The notes beneath the pieces were generated by a model that did no database searches, was not told where the DNA came from, and saw nothing but the letters and a program-made list of their open reading frames with translations. The position numbers were made by a program, and so were the translations under genes. Below are positions 1 to 12,603 of a stretch of 64,000 nt of DNA, one piece after another. The stretch's first letter is position 1. Every line of letters starts with the position of its first letter. The stretch is from Loxodes magnus (taxonomy: Eukaryota; Ciliophora; Karyorelictea; Loxodida; Loxodidae): positions 682,001 through 746,000 of the forward strand of contig CAMPDV010000115.1 in the NCBI GenBank assembly GCA_946699065.1, read 5' to 3'.

Positions 1-2100
1 TTTAAATCCCAATACTACTTGCAAAGGACCTATCTAGATAAAATCAGCTCTCTTTCCCATTGTTAAAGTATCTTCGATTATTTATTCTAAGGGATAGTTA
101 TTATCACAAAATGGTTTAAATACTTCTTGATGTAACTCTAGATAGTTAGCTGTCATTTATCGCATTTCCCATACTATCATTTCATCTATTAATTCTTGCT
201 GTTGGTAAGTTTATTCTAACGCTTGAAGTATAAATTTATTTTGCTATTACCTTTATTGAAGAAATCAGCCCAATAAATTAATCAAATTATTTCTAAGTGA
301 CTGGTGTTCTTGATTAAATGGTCTTACTTTAAAGTATCCAAAGTTGCTTTATAGTAAACCAATCAAATTTTATAATTCTTGGATTGGAGTTGATACTCTA
401 CATAAATGCTCAAGGAAAGAGAAGCCAACTGCTCTATAATAGGAATTTTAATCGTTTCTGAGTTTTCTTAAGCAATCAAATTCCTACATCAGATTCTAAA
501 TCATTTACTAGAATTAATCATTTTAGACATTTGCTTAGATAAGCTTTTATAAAGGCTCTCTTTTATTTAAAAGAAGAACGGGTTGTTAAGGTTCTTCAAC
601 TTATTAAGGAGGTAGATTTTCAGGTTAGATTTAGTTTTAACTACTAATAACTTACTACTGATTCTATTAATTTATTTACATATCTTGGCTTAATTTAACT
701 TGATTTAACTCTTACCTTTTAATTTGATTTTGACTTAAATTTACTTCTTAATCTATTGCTTAATTTTAATTTCATTCTTAGATGAATCTCTCTTGTGATT
801 ACTTTTAATCTAGTTAACTTTTTTAAAGTTGAGCAGCTTATTCATAGCTTTACTAAGATAAGTTTTAGTTCTAAACTTAATTGGGATAAATCTCGATACT
901 GTTTTTAACCATGTTTTATTGGCTTTATTAAAGAGCTTGTAACTAGTTTTATTACAAATTCTATGTAATTTACTGGTTTAAATTCTAGATGATTTAAGGA
1001 TTTAAATTATTTTATAACCAATAAACTTGGAATTAATTTTGCTTTTACTAAAGCATCGCTTTGAATTCTTAAAAACTCTAAAATTATTTTTACAGTTCTA
1101 AGTTTATTTGCTTTTGTTGCTCTAGCTCACTTTCTTTTAGTTTCAATTAAGTTTCTAATTTTATATTTGATTATTAGTATTTGCTTTAATTTTAAAGTTC
1201 TCTTGTGATTTAATTTAGCTTCTCTTGCAATTTATTGATCTAACTATTTTTATCTTGAAGATTTACATTAAATGTTTCAATCTCCTTTTATTTATCCTGA
1301 AGCTATCTTTTCTACTCTTACTCTTAGTTCTCCAGTTATTATTTTAAAGTCTAATCATTTAATTATATTCTATTAAAATTAATTTAAAGCTCAAAGCTCT
1401 TATTTTATATTTCTCTGAAATTTTCTTCATTCTTCTTGATTAATTCTTAAGCTTCGTCATTGTTATTATTTTGTTGTAAGAACTATAACAGTTGCTAGTT
1501 AAACTATTGTGTTTATTTTTAATTACTTTCAGCATTCTGGAAATTTAGTTCCTGCTATTGAATCTTTTGCTATAGTTATTAATTTTAGAACTATAAGCTT
1601 TAGCTTTGTTATTGCAATGCTAAGTTATTTTATTTCTCTTAGTTTAAAGCATTTTAGCTATTTTAAAGAGCTACATTTGATTACTACTACTCGCTTTATA
1701 GATAAGAAACTTGCTATTTTAAGTTTGTATTCTCGCTTTGTATGTTTTTGTTTTCAATTTATAAGCTGGATAATTAAGAGCATTATTAGCACTGATCATC
1801 AGCAAATTCCAACATTTAGAAAGAAGAGCTTGTTGGTTAATTGTCCTGCGATTAGATCGTTTAAAGAAGGGAGTTATTCAGTTATAAAGGTGTATGACTA
1901 CTTTCAAAAGGACAGCTTAGCTCCTCGAGTTAATTCACTAGCTATATATTTTATTGCTTTTACTATTTATTAAACTTTTTCAGCTGTTTGAAATACCAAT
2001 TGGCAAGACATTTGACACATATAGGGCATTTGCACTAGAGTTTAATAATATCTTAAGAATTAAATTATTAAGTGCATTCAGCACACATAAATTAATCCAT
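1..2100 (-). CDS. RING-like / coiled-coil / otubain-like fusion protein (C-terminus beyond window)
   Basis: Read on the minus strand with TAA/TAG as Gln, one frame runs from ATG at 2100 to the window edge (700 codons). Residues 6-31 carry C6, C9, C23, C25, C28 and C31, laid out like the first half of a RING finger with Cys in the usual His place; a CPF follows near residue 60. The middle is a long Gln-rich coiled coil. From about residue 540 the sequence follows peptidase C65 (otubain, OTUB1-type deubiquitinase): a DQNSYYRAVGFSFLE block stands for DGNCFYRAFGFS, and later MTANYLELHQ and FCDNNYPLEQ match the family's helical region. The nucleophile Cys is Ser here (codon 442-444), so peptidase activity is doubtful. 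The catalytic His would lie outside the window. Two in-frame TGA codons (772-774, 265-267) fit Trp. A RING plus otubain pairing suggests ubiquitin handling; that is inference. Confidence 0.7.
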
Positions 2101-2159
2101 TATTATTTAGTCTATTGCCTTGCTTAAATAATATCAACATAAACTTAAAATTACACTGT

Positions 2160-5100
2160 AATTATTTATTATTTTATAACCTTTATTTCTTTTATAGCGA
2201 GATATATTTCTATTTATTATGCCTTTATCACCTATTTCCTTTTAAGTTATTACCATATATCTGTTGCTTTTTAGCTTTTTTATAATTCTTTATTCTTTTA
2301 TTTTATAAATGCTTTAATAATTTAAGATTACGCTAATATGAATAAATAACTTGAAGCCTATATTTATAATTTAAAGGAGTGCCTTATTATCTATATGCAT
2401 TGTATAATCATTAGTAAAAAGTATTTTTCTAAAGTTTATGGTTTCAACTAGTCTAAATATAATGCTTAAGAACCTTAAATATATTAATTTATAATTATTT
2501 ACCTGACTATCATTGGCTTAATAGCCTTTTTAAATAGCATTATTTAAATTTTAGATATAAAGTAATAAGAAAGGTATTAATTAATTTTAAGTTAATAAAT
2601 CTCTTAGCCTTTTAAATTACCTTGGGTGTATTCTCTTTTACTTTAGAACCTGCACTCAAGTATAAATTTGCTAAAAGGTATAAAACTATTAATAATTACA
2701 TTCTTAATTAAATTTTGATTTTAATTATTTTTACTTTTTTAAAGGGAATTATCTTTGATAGCTGGCTTAGTTAGATTGTAAATAAATAACTATTTGATTA
2801 TGAGTTTATTCTATTCATACAGTTTGATGCCTTCTACTCTATTTAAATATTATATAATTTTATTCCGTTCATAATTTATTATCTTGGATGCTACTTTTAG
2901 GATTTATAAAGTAAATATTTCTAAAATAAATTATTAGAAGCCTTGATAAGACTTAGTGATTCATTATAGATATAATTAAACTAATTTGTAGCTTCTAGAG
3001 TATTCTCTTTTAAGACTTTAAGGCTCTTTAAATAATTAATTTATTGATAAATGTATATTGGGTTCATTTAGCTTAAGGGAATTTGGATGTATAAATGTAA
3101 GTGAATAGACATATAATCTAATTATAGCCAATATTGCTACTTTAGTTGATTCCATCTTAGTGTATTGTAATTATATATTAATAGTTATCTCTAGCTTATT
3201 TATTGCTAGCTATTAATTATTTTACCTACTTTTATTATAGAATAAATGAGTTATTACATCCTTATTCTTAATGTTCTTATCAATTATTTATGGATTTTTT
3301 AACTTAATTTTAATATATAAGGTTTATTCTAAGCTAAGCAAACTAAATACAACGTATAAAGGATTTGAAGGCTAAATTGTTTGATATTGGAGATTTAGTT
3401 GATGTATTATTAGGTGAAGTATTCTTTTTTGATTTTTTCGAGAAAAAGATTGAATTATATCAGTCTGATCCAGTTTAAAACCAGATTCTCCAAAAATTAT
3501 AATTCTTACAAGTTTAAAACTTTACTATTTACTGCTATGCCGATATTAAGAAATAACTTTACCTTTCTTTTATCAATGAATAATAGGCTTTTTATAAATT
3601 GGTCTAAGATTAAAAATATTTCAGAGTTAGAACATTTATTTCTGTATATTTGCTTTGATTATATCTGAAACTTTAGCGTAATTTCAGAAATATATAATAT
3701 AAGCTACCTCTCTTAAACATTAAGACTAGATTGTTGTTCTTGGTTATATTAATATAGCTAAATGATTCTTTTACACCTGTTTTACTAAAGTATCTATAAG
3801 ATTTTAAATAAATGCAACTTCTAAATGAGTTTAAGATTTGGCAGTCTTATATGTAAATGAATAGAGCATAAATAAGCAGAAACTTTATATTTTTCAAAAA
3901 GCTAAAAGTATTTCTCAGAAATAAGATAAAGGAGCTAAGGTTTTTCTTTTTCAGATCTTTCACTGCAAATAATTTGAGCTACTAAGAAATATTAAATTAA
4001 AGGTAAAAAAAGATCCATCATCCTTTCATTAGTTACAACTTAAACTAGTAAAAAGAATTAATTTAATTAGAAGCCTAAGAGTTTGCTACTATTTAAGTAG
4101 GTTCAATTAGATTAAAGTATAACTAAGACTATTATAATTAATATCCTTAGAAAATAGAAAGGAAACTGAAGAACTTTAGTTTAATTCTATTTTTATAATT
4201 AAAATTAACGAAATCCTTCTTAAAGACTGCTAAAATATCTCTAGAAATTAATTTAGCATTGCACTAAAATTACTCTAACTATCATTAATATAAAACTTAA
4301 GTTTTTATATAATTAGTTAGAATGAACATTTTAGAAACTTTTCTTAACTTTCTAAAATAAATCGTTCAAAATCTACCACAACTAGCTGTAAATAAATTTC
4401 AATCATTTTACAGGTTTAAAGTAATTTGATATCTAAGGTTGTACAATTAGATATATAGTTGATTGTAATTAGTTAAATCTAAAAATAAAAGAGATTTATT
4501 TAAGTTAAGATGCTATGATTATAAATAAAGAGAAAAGTAAAGAGAAATAAAATAAATAAAAAGGATAATTGTTGATGATTATTCGATTTAACAAGAATAA
4601 AAATAAGGTATTTTAATACATTTCTTAATAGCTATTTAAGCAATAATCTTATGCATTCTATTTAGTTTTAATTAAATAAAATATAATAAGATTTTATTAA
4701 TAACTAATAAAGGAAATAAAATTTAACAATGAGGGTTGTTTTTGCTGCTTTTAAAAAAGATTTGTTAATTATAGGAGATCCTTTAATTAGTAAACTTAAT
4801 AGAATATTTCTTTCGAATAGAATGAATAAATTTATGGATTGAGGATAAAGAACTTTTTCAATTGATATTTCAAAGAGAAACTTTAATTAAAAAATTTTTG
4901 AAAAATATATAAAAATTCTTTGCAGCCTCTTTTAATACTCAAATACATAGATATTTCATTAATATGAGAATTTTGTTTATTTCTCAGGGTTCGATTTTAG
5001 CAAATTATAATAAAAATAATCGAGATTTTAAAGGAAAGAAGTAATAAATTTTATTGAAAATGAATGAAGAGACTAATTACGTAGCTCTATACTTCAGAAA

Positions 5101-5418
5101 AATAATTAAAAGCTTTTATTCGTTTAATTAAATCACATTAGATTTTGGACTGAAATTTTCTAATTATTTTGCTTTAGAAAAATGTATGTAATTAAACTCT
5201 TGAACTTTATATCTATTAATAAATACTCTTTTATAAATTACTATTTAATCTAGTTTTTTATTTCTCATTTGCATATAATACCAAAAATTAAAATCACTAA
5301 AATTTATTAGCAAAAATAATTTTTTTAAACTAATGAAAAATAAAATTTATGTAGACAAATGGCGAAATTCTTTGAAGGCCTTTAAATTTTAAAATGATGA
5401 GAAAATATTTTTTTGAGA
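2160..5418 (+). other. AT-rich stretch, possible plus-strand gene of unclear frame
   Basis: No domain is recognised. Plus-strand frames stay protein-like over long stretches when TAA/TAG are Gln and TGA is Trp. For example, a hydrophobic, Leu/Ile/Phe-rich reading with soluble segments runs through 2.5-4.4 kb, and the segment 3362-3480 has many GNN codons in one frame. However, more than one frame looks acceptable over the same bases, and TGA is no rarer than chance. It could be a multi-pass membrane protein gene, a decayed gene, or plain AT-rich spacer between the two flanking minus-strand genes. Confidence 0.25.
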
Positions 5419-5502
5419 AAACCAAAAAATAAAATCTTGTAAGCTTGAAATATGAGGAATAACTAATAAATGTATTAATTAATTTGAATTTATAGTTGTT
5501 TT

Positions 5503-8292
5503 TCATTATTTCTGAATGTCATTTTCCCAGAATTGTTCTTCTACTTTTCCGTTTTTATCAGCAAAGATTACTTTCCCCTGAAGTTTATTATTAACCCAGA
5601 TGCCTTCGTATTTATCTCCATTTCTGCATTTCTTAACTCCTTGTCCATGTTTTTAACATTAAAGCCATTCTCCTTCGTATGAATCTCCATTAGAGTTATA
5701 TAAAGTTCCTTTACCCTAACTTTGACCTTTTTCTCACTATCCTTCATACCTGGATCCATTTTTATAGAAAAGAATTCCGTATCCATGTGATTAGCCTTAG
5801 AAAAAATCACCATCGTACTTATTTCCGTTTTCGTAATAAAATATTCCTTTTCCTTGCTCCTTATTTTCAATCCACTGACCTTCATATTTACTTCCATCGC
5901 TATATTTGTAAATTCCATATCCATGTCTTTATCCTTTAAACCATTCTCCTTCATATTAATCTCCATTTTAGTATATGAGAATGCCTTTCCCTTATTTTTG
6001 ATTTTCCTCAAAATATCCTTCATATTTGTCTCCATTTTTGTATTTACAAATTCCATAGCCATGCTTTTATCCTTTATGCCATTCTCCTTCATATGCATCA
6101 CCATTAGCATAATACTAAGTTCCCTTACCTTATTTTTAGTTCTCTACATATTAGCCTTCATATTTATTTCCATTAGTATACTTTCGTACTCCAAATCCAT
6201 GTCTTTGCCCTTTGAACCATTCTCCATCATAGATATCTCCGTTTAGAGACTGACAGGTTCCTTTACCTTGTTCTTTTCCTTCTACCCAAAATCCATCATA
6301 TTTAGTTCCATTACCACACTTCATAATTCCATACCCATGCTTTTATCCTTTAAATCATTCTCCTTCATAAGCATCTCCTTTTTAAGTAAAACAAACTCCT
6401 TTTCCTTATTCTTTGTCTTCAACCCAAAATCCATCATATTGAGTTCCATTAAAACATTTCTAAATTCCATTTCCATGACGTAAACCTTAATAAAAATCTC
6501 CTTCATAAACATCTCCATTAGAATATTTTTTAATTCCTTTTCCTTATTCTTTACCTTCTACTCATTATCCTTCATATTTGGTACCATTTTAATAAATAAA
6601 AATTCCTTTTCCATTTTTTTAATTTTTGGTTCACTCTCCTTCATAAAAATCTCCATTTGCATATTTATAGATTCCTTTTCCTTATTTTTGGTTTTCATAA
6701 AATTCTCCTTCATATTTATCATTGTTTTTGAAAATCATTTTTCCAAAGCCATGTCTTTAACCTTTTAGAAAGTTTCCTTCATAAAAATCTCCATTAACGA
6801 AGCCAAGATATCCTTTGCCATTTCACAAGTCAAACTCTCACTGTCCTTCATATTTGTAACCATTTTTATATAAATAGATTCCATATCCATGCTTTTAATC
6901 CTGGAATCATTCTCCGTTATAAACATCACCGTTTGCAAAATAAAGCACTCCCTTACCTTAACTTTGGCCTAATATCATTTATCCTTCATATCTATCTCCA
7001 TTCTTAAATTGAAAAATACCTTTTCCATGCATTTAGCATTGAACGAAATCTCCTTCATATATATCTCCATCAGGAGAATAAAGGATGCCTCTTCCTTATC
7101 ATTAATCTTCTACTCACTAGCCTTCATATTTTATTCCATTCTAAGCCTTAAAGATTCCATATCCATGCATTTATCCTTTATGGAATTACCCTTCATAAAT
7201 ATCTCCACTAGCATAAAAGAGAGTTCCTTTTCCATGTTTTTTTTCCTCTTCAAATCTTCCTTCATATCTTCCTCCATCATTAAATTTATAAATTCCTTGT
7301 CCATATTTTTAATCTTTGAGCCATTCTCCATTATAGATTTCTCCATTTTGATAATACTAAATTCCTTTACCTTGCTTTTAATTGCTGACTCATTATCCTT
7401 CATATCGAGTTCCATTTTTATATTTTAAAATTCCGTATCCATATCTTTAGTTTTATAATCAATCTCCTTCATATATATCACCACCTGCATGTTATAAAAT
7501 TCCTTTGCCCTAGCATTTATCTTCATATCATTGACCATCGTAAATTGTTCCGTTATTGCATTTTAAAACTCCTTGTCCATGTCTTTAATCATTTGATCAA
7601 TCTCCTTCATATACATCTCCATTTTCATAACGAAAGATTCCTTTTCCCTATTTATTATTTTGAAGATACTATCCTTCATATTAATCTCCATCGAATTATT
7701 TGAAAAATCCTTAGCCATGCTTTTAATTTTAAAGCCATTCTCCTTTATAGACATCTCCATTTGCATAATAAAGTGTTCCTTTACCTTAGCTTTAACCTTC
7801 TATTCATTGTCCTTCGTATTTATTTCCATTTTTATATGAATAAATTCCATATCCATGTCTTTTTCCCCTATATCAATCTCCATCATACTTATCTCCATTA
7901 GAGTAATATAATATTCCTTTTCCTCAGTTTAAATTTTCAATTCATTAGCCTTCATATCTAGCACCATTTTTGCATTTCAGAACTCCATAGCCATGAATCT
8001 AATCCTTATATCAATCACCTTCATACACTTTTCCATCAGGAGAGTATATAATTCCTTTTCCTTGTCTTTAATCTTCTACTCATTAACCTTCATATTTAGC
8101 TCCATTCTTATATATCAAAATTCCGTATCCATGCTTTTTTCCTTAATGCAGATCACCGGTATACTGGCCTTATTAGCCTTAAGATTACTTATTTTAATAA
8201 TCTTCATTTGCTTAAATTCCTTCCATTTTAATTTGACTCTTATAAAAAGCTTTAATTTAAAGTTCTATCTATAAATTTTAAATTTAATTCAT
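5503..8292 (-). CDS. Protein of about 38 tandem MORN repeats
   Basis: The minus-strand frame ending at TGA 5503-5505 encodes about 38 consecutive 23-residue MORN repeats from about 8160 down to 5520, typified by YEGQWVEDQRQGKG and YEGEWFKGQRHGYG. MORN repeats form flat beta-hairpin rods that bind lipids or scaffold cytoskeletal structures; in ciliates they are common in cortical proteins. The last repeat is followed by a short tail ending QFWENDIQKQ. No frameshift is seen over 2.6 kb and the repeat glycines are almost all kept. In-frame TGA occurs at 19 internal sites, 16 of them exactly at the Trp of the YxGxW motif (10 other repeats use TGG there), so TGA must be read as Trp. The start is uncertain: ATG at 8292 is used here, but the frame is open upstream to about 8690 with further ATGs at 8610 and 8622. 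Confidence 0.85.
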
Positions 8293-8729
8293 TCATTCCA
8301 ACAATACTCTTTAACCTCTTTTTCCGTTAGACTTAAGAATCTAACTATAATTTAAATTTAAAGTATTACTAACCTTTATTAGCTAATTGCATCTACCTTA
8401 CTGTAAATGTCTATTACTCTCTTATATATAGTTGCTTTACAGGAAATGCTTATGCAAGTAGATATATAAATCTATTCTTATTCTCTATTTTTTATTGTTA
8501 TCTAATTAATTCTTCCATTTTAGTGTTTGTATAAAGCAGATCAAACTAATATGATTGAAGAGATTCAACTTAAATAATTCATAAAGCTATAAAAAGAAAG
8601 CTTAAAACATAAGATTAACCATTTTATTTAGCCATTCATAATGTAACCATATGCTTTATATAACTGGAGAACTCTTATAGAATTAGCAAGTTTTATTAAA
8701 TATCTTTAATATATTTATTTAAAAAAATA

Positions 8730-9655
8730 TCAGGATTCAAAGCGGGATTCTTCATTACTCCAAAAAAGTAAGGAATTCACGACATCCTAGAAAGATTAGG
8801 ACCAGGAAAAGGGCCCCAAAAAGATCACCTATAAGAATGAGTATCTCACCTATGAAAAAAAACCTAGAAAGTAGAATAAAAATATAAGGAGCTCGATTGT
8901 TTCCAATCTAACCACATAATAGTAAATAAGCTACAATTAGTTGATTAAAGTGGTGCTCTTCAGGGAGGAATCAAAAAAATAAAAGAAAGATAATAAAAAT
9001 TAATTAAAAACTTGAATCTGCAGAGAAAATAGAATCGAGACTCATTACCTAAGAAAGTGACTTTAACGCATTTTGAAATATTTTACAAGATCAGAAGAAC
9101 TAATTCTAGCACTAAAAATAGAAGCAGAAATAACTGCTCAGCAGATTAGAAAAACCAGCAACAATTGCAGCGTTGAATGGACCTACAATAATTAGTAAAA
9201 GACCCAATGATAAATGAAGGAAAAAAGAACTCAAGATTTAAACCTAAAAGGGAATCAAAAAGATGCTATTATTGTAGCGCTCTAACGCATTTATGCAAAA
9301 GATGCTAAAAATTCAAAACTTTAAATAAGAATACTAAAACTACTAGAAGAAATTGGAAAATAGAAGAAGATACAACAACAACTAAAACTAAAAAGAGAAA
9401 AAGAAAAATTATATTGCAACAAATTTGGAAAAATGTGCAATATCAAAGAAACCATTTATTATCTAGGCGAATGGATAACTTAAGTGTATTATGTATAGCA
9501 AGGAGAAGAGATGTAAAGACATTCAAATTTTTACATTTAGCCTCTAGAGCATTCTAGAAATTGGCGGGAAAAAGGTTGAAATACCTCCAAAAACGTCAAA
9601 CATTTAATTTTTTATTTGTATATATATTTTTATATATTTATAAATGGTAATTTGA
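8730..9655 (+). pseudogene. Old copy of the repeated coiled-coil/Cys-His ORF family
   Basis: This GC-richer block stands out from its AT-rich surroundings. It begins with GFKAGFFITPKK, which matches the N-termini at 15487 (MAGFKKGFLPPQ) and 43421 (MEGFKEVSTPPQ). A Lys/Glu-rich coiled-coil part containing ESRLITQESDFNAFWNILQ follows, parallel to ESRFMSQERELSAFWNISQ in the 43-kb copy. Then come a DPMINE motif and a Cys/His cluster (CYYC, H, C, CKRC), and a strongly basic tail. The parts lie in more than one reading frame, so this is a broken copy. The family is unassigned; ORF1 of a LINE or a gag-like nucleic-acid-binding protein are the likely choices. The shared Trp of AFWNI is TGA in both copies. 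Confidence 0.55.
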
Positions 9656-10328
9656 GAAACAGCCTGTTAAAAAGTATAATATTTTAGTAATAGGAATTTA
9701 TTTATATATTTATTATTTATCTTTTATATAAACTGACAGTTGTATAATCAATTATTTTTATTTTATTAATTCAAAGAAAATTTTAGAATAGAGCAAAGCA
9801 AACAATATCAACTCATGCTAATTATTTAATCTCTTTAATATTTAATTTTTATTTAAAAATTATTATAATTTTAGCATAAGTTGCTCTCATAAAACCTTTA
9901 AAATTAATTTAGCTTTAACTACTAAAAGATACTATTAAAGAATGAGAATTCCTATATTCAATTATCATATAACAATAAATTTAGTTTTAGTGGTATTATT
10001 TAATAAATTAATTTAATATTTAGGATTATTTTTACTATAATTATCTACTATAATTTTCTAGATTCAAAGTATTTAATTATAATAATTTGAATTTTTGCTC
10101 TGTTCTACTTAGCTACTGAAATGAAGGATTAGATTCTTATTTATGAAATTGTTACTTTTTTACTCTATTTCTTTTAGCTGTAATTCAAATGATATAAAAG
10201 CATTATTAAAATTATATCTAAAATGTTTTGAATCTAAAAAAATATAAGAAAATCGTTCAACCTAGTAAGGAAATTTTCTATAACTTACATAATTTATTTT
10301 TTTACCTATTTAATTAAAGGAAAATCTA
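9656..10328. other. AT-rich spacer, nothing recognised
   Basis: Low-complexity A/T sequence with no repeat, RNA gene or convincing ORF that I can support. Confidence 0.4.
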
Positions 10329-11399
10329 ATGCTTGTAACTTATAAAATTATCCACTATAATTCTCTCATAATACGTTATTTTTAAATCTTTACAAATATT
10401 TATCATTTCTATTAGAAAACTAGTAGCAATCTTAACTAAAATATTAAATAAGGTAAGTTCTTTTAGCAATATTAATTATTCTTCTACTTTTCATACTATA
10501 AAACTAAACTTGATTACCAGAACAATATCTAAGATATTTACAATGAAGCAAAAATTAAATAGCAATGATTATTATTTTATATATCTAAAGATATTTAAAG
10601 TATTTATTTTTGTGTTCTTTCAATTTTCTTTAGGCTTTAGTTTTTTCTTTTATAAAAATTTCGAATCTGGTATGGTTTATATAAGCAACTTTAGTTATAC
10701 CATAGACTTTAACATCAATCATAATTAGCCAGAAAAATTATAGCAATAGAATTCGATGGGTTATTCCATCTTTATTTTGATCTACTATTACTACAATAAT
10801 CATCTTAAAATTATGATTTCAAAGTTAAGTATCTTTGCGCTTTCTCAAAATATAATAGTTATTTTTAATTATTAAATACTAATAAATAATAAATAAAATT
10901 AAAATTTAACCAATAAAGCTATTTAAGGCTAAAATATTATAATATAATAGTTAAATCTGAAATTATCAAATTATAGATATATTATACTAATAACTTGCTT
11001 ATAAAGCTATTTAAATAAATTAAGCTTTTCCAAATAAAAAATATATCCTTAGGCTAGTAGAAATAATTTTATGTTAATTGTATATTTATAAATATAAAAG
11101 ATATAGATATCTTAAATTAATTACAAACTATTATAATTAATATTAATAAGTCATATTAAAATTAGAATCTCTATTATATTTAAAAAGTATAATATATAAA
11201 ATTTATTTAAAGTAAATTACTATTATTTTATTATTTATGTTTAAAGAATTGCTAAATTCTCAATTTTTTATTTGCAATCTACTTATTTTTATATTTTATT
11301 TCAGATTCATTATTGAAGATAAATAAGCTTAATAATAAACTTTATTTCTAAAAGTTTATATTAAATCATAATATAAACTAATTTTCTATCTTTTATTGA
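10329..11399 (+). CDS. Unknown protein, ORF open for 356 codons
   Basis: From ATG 10329 to TGA 11397-11399 one frame contains a single internal TGA (near 10566), then about 830 bases without any. TGA is otherwise expected roughly every 60-70 codons in this composition. The product reads as a Leu/Ile/Asn/Lys/Gln-rich polypeptide (for example IEFDGLFHLYFDLLLLQ) with no domain I recognise. The first part is less convincing than the second. It is a gene candidate based on frame openness only; chance remains possible. Confidence 0.35.
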
Positions 11400-11699
11400 C
11401 ATTAAAATCATTCTATATATGTAAATTTCTAAATACTTTCTGAAATTTATTTTCAGCTGATTTTTTATCCCCATTAAACATTTTTATTAGTATAAAATAT
11501 TTAAATTATATGGAATTATAAATTGTATCCTTAATAATTGACATTTCATCAGTCAACTTTTCAACATTAATATTTTCTTAAAGTTCATAATTTGAATATT
11601 ATAGATTGTTAATATTCACTTGTTTTTCAAATAAATACCAAGATTTAAGATTATAAAAACTAATATTTTAAATAATCATTTTAGATAATTAAAAAGATT

Positions 11700-11987
11700 G
11701 TGGGAGCTGAGATTGACCTTCTGAATCATACTTTCTGGCTTTATGGCTAGTAATAAGTTGCTTTCCTGTCGCTGAGAAAGTCCCTGGTCAAAATCAACCT
11801 TTGCAAGGGAACACCTTCCTTTTGATTATCCACTCCTGGTAGGGGCTTGAAGCCTGGCTGCCCATAGCGATGGAGCTCCCTGGCAGGTGCTTTTCGAAAG
11901 CAACAGGATATCCCCGTTATCCCATGAAGAGAGTGTTAGGGTCGTTAAACTGCAAGAAGTTGCAGTCCAAAACTCTTTAAGTTGAAA
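11700..11987 (-). repeat. Dispersed GC-rich repeat E, copy 1
   Basis: About 290 bases of distinctly GC-richer sequence match 54062-54355 in inverted orientation. Shared blocks include GCTGAGAAAGTCCCTGG and GGATATCC, and both copies end in AAAACTCTTT-like sequence (11.7 kb copy) or its complement. Read on the minus strand it contains TTCAAGCCC, an exact fit to the core of a pol III B box (TTCRANYCC). I could not find a clear A box. Without long ORF content it resembles a SINE or a repeated small-RNA gene. The copies differ at many sites, so neither is recent. Confidence 0.6.
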
Positions 11988-12603
11988 TTAATTAATTAAT
12001 CATTTTAGAATAAATAAATATTAACTACCAAGTTCTTTTTACGAAACTATATTTGATGGCATTATTTAAAAATAGATTTTTTAAATAGTAAAGTTATAAT
12101 TAAACTTAAGTATATCTAAAAAGTATATTAGAAGCTATATATTATTATAATTTAAATTTTTTGTTATATTTTATTTAAAGAAAATATATAATATTTAAAT
12201 GATTCTAACTAAAATATTATCTTTCAAACATTACATTAATTTTTAAGTAGAATTTATTTAATTTTTATAATTAATTATCTAGATTAGTTTAGATAAATAA
12301 AATAGTATTTCTGCTATAAGATTATTATTATCATTATTATATAAATATTTTTTGGTTTAGATTTAATATTTGCTTATATTTTGAAAAGAATTTTTAATTC
12401 AATAAACCTAATCTTTTTTTTATTATTTTAATGAATTTTTATTTTAGAATTTTAAAATTATAATAAAACATAAAAAGAGCCATTTCACTTACTAAGGTAT
12501 ACTCATACCGTTAGATTATTTTATTTTATAAAAATCTTTAAAAAGAAAAATTACAGTAAATTATCTGGTGTATAATAAAAGATTCTTTTACTTGCTAATA
12601 AAT
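11988..12603. other. AT-rich spacer, nothing recognised
   Basis: A/T-dominated sequence after the repeat; no feature can be supported. Confidence 0.4.

Noticed and set aside
1509-1973. A 154-codon plus-strand ORF
   Set aside because: Antisense shadow of the minus-strand RING/coiled-coil/otubain gene, whose Gln-rich coil leaves the other strand free of standard stops.
5568-8274. Several Met/Lys/Glu-rich and Ser/Phe/Ile-rich ORFs on both strands
   Set aside because: Out-of-frame and antisense readings of the MORN array; their regular 23-codon periodicity comes from the repeats.
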